Below are positions 44,936 through 53,460 of a stretch of DNA of 64,000 bases, in pieces (positions within the stretch are counted from its first letter, which is position 1; every line of letters starts with the position of its first letter). Location of the stretch: positions 1 to 64,000 of the forward strand of contig JAHDHQ010000011.1 in assembly GCA_020631235.1 (NCBI GenBank), given 5' to 3'. The translations under genes were made by a program, and so were the position numbers. The DNA is from Saprospiraceae bacterium (GTDB taxonomy: Bacteria; Bacteroidota; Bacteroidia; Chitinophagales; Saprospiraceae). Below the pieces are notes generated by a model. That model was not told the origin of the DNA, ran no database searches, and saw only the letters and a list, made by a program, of their open reading frames with translations.

Positions 44936-45970
44936 TTGAAGAAATTACTGATCATTATTAATGGATGCTTCCTAATCTTACTGATTGTAGGGTTTCTAGC
45001 CCCCTATATTTCGGCTAACTATGGAAGTTACTTTCCGCTTATAAGTTTACTTTTTCCTTTTATTTTATTGGCCAATATTGCTTTTATTTTTATTTGGCTA
45101 TTGATTAAGCCAAAGTATGCGATAGGTCCATTTTTGATCATTTTATTGGGGTATAAGCAAATGCCTAAACATGTTCAGGTGGTTGACGCGAGTCGTGATA
45201 TGACTTGTAAAAAGCTCACCATTGTTTCCCAAAACATGCAAGCAGCAAAGTATTTTAAAAAGAACAAAAGGAGTTTAGACAAAGAGAAATCGAAGGAGTT
45301 TCGGGATTGGATTACTGATTTAGGGGATATAGATATATTTTGCTTTCAGGAACAGCGATATCATGCCAATCAATTACTGCGGCAACATTTATCCTCTTTG
45401 AACATGCATAGTGTGGATACTATTGGAACTGGTATTTATTCAAAATACCCGATGATCGATCAAGGGTTTGTCTACATAGGTGGGAATACTAAATTTGCTG
45501 CATGGGCTGATGTACAGATCAGCGATGATACACTTAGGGTGTACAGCGTACATTTAAGTTCGAATATGATTTCGAGTAAAGCAAAGTCGGTAATAGACGA
45601 GCATGATTTGAGTAAATCCGGTACGTGGAGCAGCATAAACTCTATGATTAAGCGATATGGAAAATACAGTCTTCAGCGAAAAAATCAATGGGATAAATTA
45701 ACAGAACACATAAATAAGAGTAAGCATCTTGTCATTTTAGCTGGAGACTTTAATGATGTTCCTCAGTCGTATTTGTACAAGAAAATCAACCTTGAGTTTA
45801 ATGATAGTTTTACTGTTGGCGAAGCAGGTATAGGAAGTACTTATAAAGAAATTCCTGGATTGCGCATCGATTATTTCTTTGCGAGAAAATCAATTAAGCT
45901 TTTAAAACATAAGGTTTTAGATCAAGCTTTTTCCGATCACTACCCAATTTGGGCGGAATTTTGTTTATAA
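44936..45970 (+). CDS. Endonuclease/exonuclease/phosphatase (EEP) family protein, membrane-anchored
   Basis: This 344-residue protein has two to three N-terminal membrane spans (first about 100 residues). An EEP domain follows with IFCFQEQRYH (Glu metal ligand), YSVHLSS, LAGDFNDVPQS and FSDHYPIWAEF (Asp-His). The DNase I-like fold hydrolyses phosphodiesters or phosphomonoesters. The substrate is unknown. The start is TTG 44936, 2 nt after the rhomboid stop. A terminator follows directly. Confidence 0.87.
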   Translation: MKKLLIIINGCFLILLIVGFLAPYISANYGSYFPLISLLFPFILLANIAFIFIWLLIKPKYAIGPFLIILLGYKQMPKHVQVVDASRDMTCKKLTIVSQNMQAAKYFKKNKRSLDKEKSKEFRDWITDLGDIDIFCFQEQRYHANQLLRQHLSSLNMHSVDTIGTGIYSKYPMIDQGFVYIGGNTKFAAWADVQISDDTLRVYSVHLSSNMISSKAKSVIDEHDLSKSGTWSSINSMIKRYGKYSLQRKNQWDKLTEHINKSKHLVILAGDFNDVPQSYLYKKINLEFNDSFTVGEAGIGSTYKEIPGLRIDYFFARKSIKLLKHKVLDQAFSDHYPIWAEFCL

Positions 45971-45974
45971 AAAA

Positions 45975-46004
45975 CTGAAAGCCCGATAAAAATCAGGCCT
46001 TCAG
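45975..46004. terminator. Bidirectional terminator between convergent genes
   Basis: The hairpin CTGAAAGCC...GGCCTTCAG (45975-45983 with 45996-46004) continues inward with GAT-AAAA-ATC. It has one mismatch in the outer stem. On the minus strand a TTTTTT run follows. It serves the convergent EEP and M56 genes. Confidence 0.8.
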
Positions 46005-46020
46005 TATCTATCTAAAAGTA

Positions 46021-47385
46021 TTACTGCAGTTTAAATTTGACAGGAAGCGTATATTTAACATGTACATTTTTCCCATCCACTTTTCCGGGTTCCCAGATAA
46101 GTTCTTTTTTCATCACATTGATTACTCTCAGCACTTCTTCGTTAAATCCACCTTCCAGAGGGCGGATAATCTGTTCATTTTCAATGATACCTTTATCTGA
46201 GATTATGAAATCACAGACAAGCATTCCTTCAGTTCCGGCTTCTTTTCCTTTAGCCGGGTAAACTAGGTTTTTGTATAGTGTTTGTAGTAATTTATTATTT
46301 GAACATTCGGTCTTTTCTTCAAAGCTTGTAGATACTGTATTACAATCTTGAATGATGGGCATATTATCAGGGTCTTTGTATATTTTTCTTTTGGAATTAA
46401 TGATTCTTTGTTCTTCTTTTTTAGTTTCTGTATTAAAGACAAATACAGTATCTGTGCTTGATTCTTCGTAAAAATTGGTCTCAGTTTCCTTGGCATCTTC
46501 CGTAACTACATAGGTTTTTTCTTTATGACAAGATTGAATAAAGAGCATAGAACAGATAGATAAAACAAAAGTGAAATAGACCCATTTTGTTTGTTGATTT
46601 TCCTTTTTTTGGTACATCATGTTAATTCTTTTTTTAATGAATGAATAAATAGTATGAACCAGTAATAACTTTTGATATTGATAGATTTGGCTAATTAGAA
46701 ATTGAGCATAATGATGTTTGTCCTGTTTATTAATAATATGATTGTCGACTTGGTATTCGTGGTTTAATTTGGCTAAGCCACTCCAGAAATACATTGTCGG
46801 AAGCCACCAAAAAACGGATTGAAGAATGGCTATGAAGATATTATCATAACTATGGCCAAGGCTTATATGTGTTTTTTCGTGTTCTACAATGAGTTGGAGT
46901 TCTTTTTTTGAATATGATTTATGGTCGGGTATAAAGATTGTGTTAAGAAAAGAGCAAGGTTGTTTTATATCGAAGGTTTTCACAATTGAGTAATTATCGT
47001 GCACCGTTTTATTGCCTTTTTTAGCTATTATACTAAGTTTCCAGATAGCATAAACAAGTTTAGAAAGAGATAACAATAAACCAAGTGCAAAAAGACAAAG
47101 TCCTAAATAAAACCAACTAAAACTACCGTTGACGATAGGCAGTTGATTAATGATGCCTTGTGCATTAATTTCTATTGTTTCTAATTGGACGCCATAGCTT
47201 AAAGCAAGTGGGTTAGAAGGTAATTGAATGAAAGGTAAAATGGTCGAAAAAAGTATACTTGCTATGATCAACTTTCTATTTACAGAAAAATGATTTCCTT
47301 TACTCACACAGTAAAGCATCACAAAATAGAGCATGGTGCTGTACAAGCTAAGTAGAAACATATAATTTAGAATATCTGAAATCAT
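46021..47385 (-). CDS. BlaR1-type M56 family metallopeptidase with TonB-like C-terminal domain
   Basis: This 454-residue protein has four membrane spans in the first 290 residues. The zinc protease motif HEKTH lies in VEHEKTHISLGHSYDN between spans 3 and 4, as in BlaR1/MecR1. A periplasmic part follows with a linker and a C-terminal TonB-like domain (LVCDFIISDKGIIENEQIIRPLEGGFNEEVLRVI). There is no penicillin-binding domain, so it is unlikely to sense beta-lactams through acylation. It is coupled to the blaI-like gene by a 4-nt overlap. Confidence 0.88.
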   Translation of the reverse strand: MISDILNYMFLLSLYSTMLYFVMLYCVSKGNHFSVNRKLIIASILFSTILPFIQLPSNPLALSYGVQLETIEINAQGIINQLPIVNGSFSWFYLGLCLFALGLLLSLSKLVYAIWKLSIIAKKGNKTVHDNYSIVKTFDIKQPCSFLNTIFIPDHKSYSKKELQLIVEHEKTHISLGHSYDNIFIAILQSVFWWLPTMYFWSGLAKLNHEYQVDNHIINKQDKHHYAQFLISQIYQYQKLLLVHTIYSFIKKRINMMYQKKENQQTKWVYFTFVLSICSMLFIQSCHKEKTYVVTEDAKETETNFYEESSTDTVFVFNTETKKEEQRIINSKRKIYKDPDNMPIIQDCNTVSTSFEEKTECSNNKLLQTLYKNLVYPAKGKEAGTEGMLVCDFIISDKGIIENEQIIRPLEGGFNEEVLRVINVMKKELIWEPGKVDGKNVHVKYTLPVKFKLQ

Positions 47386-47744
47386 GCTTGTTTATTTTCC
47401 AGTTCTTGCACTAATCTTTTGAGTTCGTCTGTATCGATATCCTTTTCTTTAACTAGGAAAGAAACCATTTTTTCCACGGAACCATCAAAGTATGATTTAA
47501 TCATATTAGACAATGTGGTCCGACTGTATTTGTCCTTAGTGATGATGGGATAATAAGCATGGGTCCGTCCATAGGTTTCATGATCTACAAATTTTTTCTT
47601 CTCAAGAATACGTATAACGGAAGAGACTGTTGAGTGCGGAGGTTTAGGAGGTGGCATTTGTTCTATGAGTTTAGAAACGGTAGTTTTTCCGTGTTCCCAA
47701 AGTAGTTGCATGACTTGTTCTTCTGTTTTTGTAAGCTTAACCAT
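47382..47744 (-). CDS. BlaI/MecI/CopY family transcriptional repressor
   Basis: This 120-residue winged-helix repressor has LTKTEEQVMQLLWEHGKTTVSKLIEQM, HSTVSSVIRILEKKKFVDHETYGRTHAYYP, then a C-terminal dimer helix. In the BlaRI arrangement the partner protease cleaves it to relieve repression. A perfect palindrome 20 nt above its start codon is the likely autoregulatory operator. The signal it answers to is unknown. Confidence 0.93.
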   Translation of the reverse strand: MVKLTKTEEQVMQLLWEHGKTTVSKLIEQMPPPKPPHSTVSSVIRILEKKKFVDHETYGRTHAYYPIITKDKYSRTTLSNMIKSYFDGSVEKMVSFLVKEKDIDTDELKRLVQELENKQA

Positions 47745-47763
47745 AACGGGGTTTTACATTTAA

Positions 47764-47781
47764 TAACGTAAAAATACGTTA
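47764..47781. promoter_or_regulatory. Palindromic operator TAACGTA-AAAA-TACGTTA
   Basis: This perfect 7+4+7 inverted repeat lies directly upstream of the BlaI-like gene. It sits just downstream of a near-consensus -7 box (TGCATTTG, minus strand 47791-47798), over the expected transcription start. This position suits repression by the BlaI-like protein. BlaI operators in firmicutes have TACA/TGTA half-sites, so the sequence differs. Confidence 0.6.
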
Positions 47782-48078
47782 TACAACTTACAAATGCAAC
47801 TTTATTTCTTGTTGTTATGATTGTGCGTCTTATATTTGAGTTTAGATTTAGGCACTATATTTAAAACTAAAATCAGACTATACACTACACGTAGGCTTAA
47901 ACATTGCAGGTATGTAAAAGCTGCTCTCAAATTCCATCGATATAGATCTTTTATAATAACATAGCTTTTATCCCAACATAAATTAACCGCGATTAAAATG
48001 GTATTTTGGCTCGCACAGATGTGACCATTATAGAAATAAATACATCTCTATTTCACCTTCCTAGGGCCAAGAGAAAAG
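47782..48078. other. Spacer without recognised genes
   Basis: With the operator and the blaI start it forms a gap of 334 nt between two same-strand genes. I see no coding frame, no strong hairpin and no tRNA-like fold. Only the near-consensus -7 box at 47791-47798 (minus) is worth naming. Confidence 0.5.
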
Positions 48079-48978
48079 TCAGTAGGAATGGATTTTTTTC
48101 TTGGGTTTTGCCACCCAAGTCCAGCATAATATTCTAGATGTTTTATTGCCTAGTTTCATTTCGATCACTTCATACCTTAAATTGTTGAATTTTTTTAGTT
48201 GTCGGATGTAAACAGCTACATTTTCGTCTTTCGAAACGAGGCTTGTAAACCATTCGATCCTATCCTTGTAATAAAAGCTTTCTTTAATCATTTGTCCTAC
48301 AAAAGCAGGTTCTCCACCCGGATAAACCAACTCGCTTTTTTTCCCACCAAAATTTAGTTTCTTTTGGTCCTTATAACCAAGATTTTTCCATTTTCTGCTC
48401 GTTCCTCTGCGAGCATCTTCCAGGTTCTTATGAAAGGGAGGATTACAAACCATTAAGTCAAACTTTTCTCCTTTATAGCTAATGTTTTCAAAAATAGCAT
48501 CGGGCTTTCTTTGCAGTCTGATAGAAATAGAGTTTTCTAGCTTGTTCTGAGCCACAATTGTTTTTGCATTGCCAAAAGCTAGATCATCCACTTCAGTCCC
48601 TACACAAGTCCAATTAAACATTTTGTGTGCTAATAAAGTGTATACACAATTGGCTCCACAACCAATATCTAACATGTGGATCTTTGTGCCTTTAGGTTTA
48701 TTCATTAAATCTTTAACGAGCAATAGATATTCTGCTCTTCCAGGTATCGGTGGGCATAAATAGCCTTTGGGAATATTCCAATGTTCTATACCATAATGAT
48801 GTTTTAATAAAGCCTGATTTAGACAAAGCACTCCTGCTGGATTGCTGAAGTCTATCGTATCTCGACCAGCCTTAGACTTTATGATAAATTTGTTGAGTTC
48901 TGGCAAAGATGCGCAAAGGGCTTTTAAGTTATAACCTTCTCGATGAATATTATAGGGGTGTAAAGTTGATTTTGACAA
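48079..48978 (-). CDS. rlmF: 23S rRNA (adenine(1618)-N6)-methyltransferase
   Basis: This 299-residue SAM-dependent N6-adenine methyltransferase has LDIGCGANCVY (SAM motif I), VGTEVDDLAFGNAK and the catalytic NPPF in MVCNPPFHKNLEDA. The RlmF-specific N-terminal block has DFSNPAGVLCLNQALLKHHYG and WNIPKGYLCPPIPGRAEY. It methylates A1618 of 23S rRNA in E. coli. The tail is basic. It is monocistronic and divergent from the DUF2461 gene. Confidence 0.94.
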   Translation of the reverse strand: MSKSTLHPYNIHREGYNLKALCASLPELNKFIIKSKAGRDTIDFSNPAGVLCLNQALLKHHYGIEHWNIPKGYLCPPIPGRAEYLLLVKDLMNKPKGTKIHMLDIGCGANCVYTLLAHKMFNWTCVGTEVDDLAFGNAKTIVAQNKLENSISIRLQRKPDAIFENISYKGEKFDLMVCNPPFHKNLEDARRGTSRKWKNLGYKDQKKLNFGGKKSELVYPGGEPAFVGQMIKESFYYKDRIEWFTSLVSKDENVAVYIRQLKKFNNLRYEVIEMKLGNKTSRILCWTWVAKPKKKIHSY

Positions 48979-49047
48979 TGCTTTAAATTTGAGGTAAATT
49001 TACCAAGTATTCTGTCTTGTCTTAAGTAAACTATAATAAAAGAGACC

Positions 49048-49725
49048 ATGAGCATCATTACAAACACTGAATTTGAATTTTTAAAGGATGTAGCTAATAA
49101 CAATAATAGAGAATGGTTTGCAGAACATAAGCCTAGATATCAAGCTTCATATGATCAAGTAAAGCGATTTTTTGGAGCTATGGAGGAACATATGAACAGT
49201 CATGATTCTATTGCAAAAACTAAGGTTTATAGAATTTATAGAGATGTGCGATTTTCAAAAGATAAAACGCCTTACAAAACAAGTTTTTCTGGTGGCTTTT
49301 CAAGAGATACGGATCGATTAAGAGGAGGTTATTATGTGCATATAGAACCTGGAAACAGTATGCTTGGAGGAGGCTTTTGGGGCCCAAACTCGGAAGATCT
49401 AAAATTGATAAGATCACATATTGCTGCGGATGACACAACATTGAGAAAAATTTTGAAAAACAAAAAGTTTAAAGAAATCTGGGGTGATTTACAAGGCCAA
49501 CAATTAAAGACTGCTCCAAAATCATATCCCAAAGATCACCCAGCTATTGACTTACTGAGATTTAAACAATTTATAGTGAGTAAGCATCTTTCTGATAAAG
49601 AAGTGGTGCATGCAGATTTTGCTAAACATGCCAGTGATTACTTTAAGCTATTGAGGCCTTATTTTGATTACATGAGCGATATACTCACACACGATCTAAA
49701 TGGCGTATCTTTGTTGGCAGATTAA
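49048..49725 (+). CDS. DUF2461 domain-containing protein
   Basis: This 225-residue soluble protein has FLKDVANNNNREWFAEHKPRY near the N-terminus. VYRIYRDVRFSKDKTPYKTSFSG and GGYYVHIEPGNSMLGGGFW follow, the signature of the DUF2461 family. The role is unknown. It is widespread in Bacteroidetes. It is 14 nt from mtaB and probably co-transcribed. Confidence 0.9.
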   Translation: MSIITNTEFEFLKDVANNNNREWFAEHKPRYQASYDQVKRFFGAMEEHMNSHDSIAKTKVYRIYRDVRFSKDKTPYKTSFSGGFSRDTDRLRGGYYVHIEPGNSMLGGGFWGPNSEDLKLIRSHIAADDTTLRKILKNKKFKEIWGDLQGQQLKTAPKSYPKDHPAIDLLRFKQFIVSKHLSDKEVVHADFAKHASDYFKLLRPYFDYMSDILTHDLNGVSLLAD

Positions 49726-49739
49726 CGAAGTAAACGATT

Positions 49740-51095
49740 ATGTCCACACAGGCATCCATAGCATTCCATACTTTAGGTTGTAAGCTTAATTTTTCAGAAA
49801 CTTCTGGAATTAGTCAAAAGTTTATGAAAGCGGGTTATGAGGTAGTTGATTTCGAAACAGGCGCAGATATTTATGTAATTAATACCTGCTCGGTTACTGA
49901 TTTTGCTGATCGAAAATGTCGAAATATAGTTCGGAAAGCGCATCGGTTTTCGCCTTCTGCTAAAGTTATCGTTATGGGTTGTTATGCTCAATTAAAGCCA
50001 CAAGAAATTTCTGACATTGAAGGGGTGGACATGGTACTTGGTGCTGAAGCTAAGTTTAACATCTTGGCTCATGTAAATGATTTATTAATGTATCCCGGGC
50101 AAGAAGAAAAAGTCTTAGTTGGAGATATTAATGATGCTAATACTTTTGAAAGTAGTTATTCCTATGGACAGAGGACTCGAACTTTTTTGAAAGTTCAAGA
50201 TGGCTGTGATTATAAATGCACCTTCTGTACCATACCACAAGCTCGTGGTAAAAGTCGTTCAGACACTATCGATAATGTCTTAAAAAACATTAATGAAATA
50301 GAAGCACTCGGCATAAAAGAAATAGTGCTGACTGGGGTAAATATCGGAGACTTTGGTAATGGAACGGAAGTAATTGAAGGTTTAAAACCCAAAAAAGAAG
50401 CTTTATTTATTGATTTAGTTAAAGCAATAGATTCACATAGTCGTGTGCCCAGATTTAGAATTTCCAGCATTGAACCAAATCTATGTACCAATGAAATCAT
50501 CGACTTTGTGGCGGCTTCTAAAAGATTTATGCCACATTTCCACATGCCGCTTCAATCAGGTAGTAATGAACTGCTAAAAAACATGCGGAGAAGATATAAA
50601 CGAGAACTTTACCGCTCTCGGGTAGAGCATATAAAAACACGCATGCCTCATGCTTGTATAGGTGTAGATGTGATCGTAGGTTTTCCTGGAGAAACGGACG
50701 AACTATTTTTAGAAACGTACCAATTTCTTAGTTCATTAGATATATCATACTTGCATGTATTTACTTACTCAGAAAGGGCTAACACCTTAGCTGCCAGCAT
50801 GCAAAACGCTATCCCAGTAAATACTCGGAGAAAGCGTAACGAAATGCTACGCTTGTTATCCAAAGAAAAGAAACAAACATTTTACAAACAACATTTAGGA
50901 CATCGTTTTAGTGCTTTATTTGAAGCAGAAGATAAGGAAGGTTATATGTATGGATTTACAGAAAACTACATCAAGGTTAGAACTACCTATGACCCCACAA
51001 AAGCAAATCAAATTGTAGCCGTCAAAACATTATTAGTGAATGGAGATTGTGTAGAAGTAGCCATACTCACAAAGGCATTAATGAGTGATGGCTAA
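49740..51095 (+). CDS. mtaB: tRNA t6A37 methylthiotransferase
   Basis: This 451-residue radical SAM methylthiotransferase converts t6A to ms2t6A at tRNA position 37. An N-terminal UPF0004 domain carries the auxiliary cluster cysteines, beginning LGCKLNFSETSG and INTCSVTDFADRKCR. The radical SAM CxxxCxxC follows (Cys156, Cys160, Cys163; GCDYKCTFCTIPQARG), then VIVGFPGETDELF and a C-terminal TRAM-like domain. Its stop overlaps the convergent gene by 4 nt. Confidence 0.94.
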   Translation: MSTQASIAFHTLGCKLNFSETSGISQKFMKAGYEVVDFETGADIYVINTCSVTDFADRKCRNIVRKAHRFSPSAKVIVMGCYAQLKPQEISDIEGVDMVLGAEAKFNILAHVNDLLMYPGQEEKVLVGDINDANTFESSYSYGQRTRTFLKVQDGCDYKCTFCTIPQARGKSRSDTIDNVLKNINEIEALGIKEIVLTGVNIGDFGNGTEVIEGLKPKKEALFIDLVKAIDSHSRVPRFRISSIEPNLCTNEIIDFVAASKRFMPHFHMPLQSGSNELLKNMRRRYKRELYRSRVEHIKTRMPHACIGVDVIVGFPGETDELFLETYQFLSSLDISYLHVFTYSERANTLAASMQNAIPVNTRRKRNEMLRLLSKEKKQTFYKQHLGHRFSALFEAEDKEGYMYGFTENYIKVRTTYDPTKANQIVAVKTLLVNGDCVEVAILTKALMSDG

Positions 51096-51658
51096 AAGAA
51101 AAAGCCTGCATTTACTGCCCAAAAGTTAATCGTACTTTCCTCGACTTCATGGATAGCGTTAATAAATCCATGATGATATTCAATATCGGCTGTGATGCCA
51201 AACAACTCAATACCGAGCCCTAAAACACCACTAAATGTGGCATCATTATATCGATAGGGTCCAAAAGTAGCAATCGCTAATTCAGGATAAATTAAATCTA
51301 ATGAAGCAAGTGTTTTACCTCGAACTTTAAAACGCTTAGTTAGTCTAAACAAATGATAGCCAAGTCCACCTCTGCATTTAAGCCATCGCAAATCATGCAT
51401 ATGATTCATTAGTTCAAATTCAGTTCGAGATTCGTGCGATACATTATGGAATTGTGCGCCAAATAGAAAGTACATGTTTCCTTCGTTTAGCCTTCCATCT
51501 ACGCCCACATGATAGCCTGGATGACTTTGGTTTAAAGGAGTAAACTCTTCTAAAGCATTGTAAGCTTGTGATGCGCCAACATATATTTGCATACCAGCTT
51601 GAGCATGTGATATGCAGCAGGAAAAAATGAAAAGTAGAAGACAAGTTAGCTTTTTCAT
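51092..51658 (-). CDS. Putative outer membrane protein, unknown
   Basis: This protein of about 188 residues, from ATG 51658, has a signal peptide (KKLTCLLLFIFSCCISHAQA). An upstream ATG at 51724 would put 22 unsuitable residues before it. Alternating hydrophobic strands follow, such as YHVGVDGRLNEGNMYFLFGAQFH, suggesting a small beta-barrel ending in NAGFFF, an aromatic C-terminus typical of outer membrane barrels. No known family was recognised. Confidence 0.6.
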   Translation of the reverse strand: MKKLTCLLLFIFSCCISHAQAGMQIYVGASQAYNALEEFTPLNQSHPGYHVGVDGRLNEGNMYFLFGAQFHNVSHESRTEFELMNHMHDLRWLKCRGGLGYHLFRLTKRFKVRGKTLASLDLIYPELAIATFGPYRYNDATFSGVLGLGIELFGITADIEYHHGFINAIHEVEESTINFWAVNAGFFF

Positions 51659-51765
51659 TGTAGCTTGTTCGATATTACCCAAGGCTTGAAGTATAAAGGT
51701 CTTAAAACTATATGAAGCAATCAACTATTGTCCTTCTTTTTTGTTGAAAAACAAACACATTATAC

Positions 51766-52140
51766 ATGCAGAGGGATGAAAAAATGCGACACATAAGACC
51801 TGATTTAGGTTTGATAGTCGATGAGGAAAAATTACATGGAAAGTTTCATCACGCCGTATTGAGACCTATCTTAAAACTTCAAAATGATGCATTAAGAGGC
51901 CTTTTAAATGCGCATCCTCATTATAAAAAGCAATGCTTAAATATAGATATCGAAAATCCACTTAACTACGCATTGATGGTGGAACAATTAGTCGTTAAAA
52001 ATAAGGAATTACGCAACCAATTATTGGGCATGATCCTAGGATTAATGAGTGTTGAAGAGTTAAGCATCTATTTCCGAAATCAATCAGCATTTAACAAGCG
52101 TATAATCTCAATGTTGGTCAAACGATTAGGTGAGCGATAA
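51766..52140 (+). CDS. Conserved hypothetical helical protein
   Basis: This 124-residue protein has no signal or membrane span and is mainly helical and charged (KFHHAVLRPILKLQNDALRGLL, MVEQLVVKNKELRNQLLGM). Starts at 51766 and 51784 are both possible. It lies between a putative outer membrane protein and lgt and is divergent from the former. The family is unknown to me. The composition is that of a real protein. Confidence 0.55.
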   Translation: MQRDEKMRHIRPDLGLIVDEEKLHGKFHHAVLRPILKLQNDALRGLLNAHPHYKKQCLNIDIENPLNYALMVEQLVVKNKELRNQLLGMILGLMSVEELSIYFRNQSAFNKRIISMLVKRLGER

Positions 52141-52221
52141 ATAAAAGCCTTAAAACATCACGGACTTTAGTCATAAAAGCACATATATTCTGCTAGGCTT
52201 AAATGGCTTTTAGTATTATAT

Positions 52222-52229
52222 TATCTTTG
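52222..52229 (+). promoter_or_regulatory. Promoter -7 box of lgt (TATCTTTG)
   Basis: This is an exact TAnnTTTG match 17 nt before the lgt ATG. A clear -33 TTTG was not found. Confidence 0.5.
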
Positions 52230-52245
52230 TATATAAATAATCTAC

Positions 52246-53460
52246 ATGTATCCTGATCTGTCGTATTTATTTCATGATGTCTTCGGAACACCAATGGATA
52301 ATTGGACGGCAATATTTAAGACTTTTGGATTAATATTGGCGATTACTTTTCTCATCTGTACATATATTTTGCGGATAGAATTAAAGCGTAAGGAAGAAGA
52401 AGGTTTGCTTAGCCCAATACTTGTCAGACCTAATAAGTTTTTAAAGCCGGGTATGATGGAGGCCTTAGTCAATGGTTTTATCATAGGCCTTGCTGGATGT
52501 AAAGTTCCTTACATAAGTCAGCATTTTACTGCTTTTAAAAACAACCCAGCTTCGATTATATTTTCAACAGCAGGAAATCTTTGGTTGGGTTTACTCATCG
52601 GGCTATGTGCGGCTGCTTTCTTTTATTTTAAATACAAGGATGACGAAATAGACCTAAGTATCGAACGTATACATCCTTATCAAAAAGTGGGAGATATTAT
52701 TGTTTTGGCTTTTGTGTCAGGCATTATTGGAGCACGCTTGTTTTCTATTTTTGAAAATTTTGGTGATTTTTTAAATGATCCCATTGGTCAGCTTTTTTCG
52801 GGGAGTGGATTGACGGTATATGGTGGCTTTATTCTTGGTTTCATATCGGTTGCTCTATACGTCAGAAGTTTAGATATGAAGATGATTCATGTTATGGATA
52901 TAGCTGCACCAATATTGGCAGTTGGCTATGGATTTGGTCGTTTAGGATGTCATTTTGCAGGAGATGGAGATTGGGGTATTGACAATTTAAAACCTAAACC
53001 CGATTGGTTTATTTTTCCTGATTGGGCTTGGGCTTATGATTATCCAAACAATGTACTTAAAAAAGGAAATGAAATTGCAGGTTGCTATGGTGATTATTGT
53101 TACCAATTAATTAATCCAGTATATCCTACTCCAATTTGGGAAACTACGATTTCGCTCATTTTTTTAGGCCTTTTATGGTTTTTAAGAAAACGTCTTAAGA
53201 TCGCCGGAATGCTTTTCTTTATTTATATGATTTTAAATGGTATTGCTCGCTTTTTTATTGAAGGCATCCGTATCAATGAGCGGTATGATTTGTTAGGTAT
53301 GGACTGGTCCCTTTCTCAGTGGATAGGCCTTTTATTTGCTATTATAGGCCTCGTTGGCGTTTTCTATTTAAGTAAATTTGGAAAAACAATGGAAAGCCAT
53401 ATTGCTGAAGAGAAAATCAGACTTAAAGAGCAAAATATTAGTTTGAAGCAAGCCACTTAA
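52246..53460 (+). CDS. lgt: Prolipoprotein diacylglyceryl transferase
   Basis: This 404-residue multi-span inner membrane enzyme attaches diacylglycerol to the lipobox cysteine of prolipoproteins. It has LTVYGGFILGF, YGFGRLGCHFAGDGDWG (the Lgt signature, with GC where many have GN), and the final IARFFIEGIRINERYDLLG. It is longer than E. coli Lgt (291) because of an N-terminal extension and an internal insertion before YPTPIWE. Its last 23 nt overlap the 3' end of the convergent glycosyltransferase gene. Confidence 0.92.
   Translation: MYPDLSYLFHDVFGTPMDNWTAIFKTFGLILAITFLICTYILRIELKRKEEEGLLSPILVRPNKFLKPGMMEALVNGFIIGLAGCKVPYISQHFTAFKNNPASIIFSTAGNLWLGLLIGLCAAAFFYFKYKDDEIDLSIERIHPYQKVGDIIVLAFVSGIIGARLFSIFENFGDFLNDPIGQLFSGSGLTVYGGFILGFISVALYVRSLDMKMIHVMDIAAPILAVGYGFGRLGCHFAGDGDWGIDNLKPKPDWFIFPDWAWAYDYPNNVLKKGNEIAGCYGDYCYQLINPVYPTPIWETTISLIFLGLLWFLRKRLKIAGMLFFIYMILNGIARFFIEGIRINERYDLLGMDWSLSQWIGLLFAIIGLVGVFYLSKFGKTMESHIAEEKIRLKEQNISLKQAT

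Noticed and set aside
46021-47744. Beta-lactam resistance sensor (BlaR1/BlaI)
   Set aside because: The M56 protein has a TonB-like C-terminal domain and no penicillin-binding domain, and no beta-lactamase is near; only the architecture is shared.
48031-48056. Short hairpin GAAATA...TATTTC as a terminator after rlmF
   Set aside because: It has only six A/T-rich pairs, a ten-base loop and no T-run on the minus strand.
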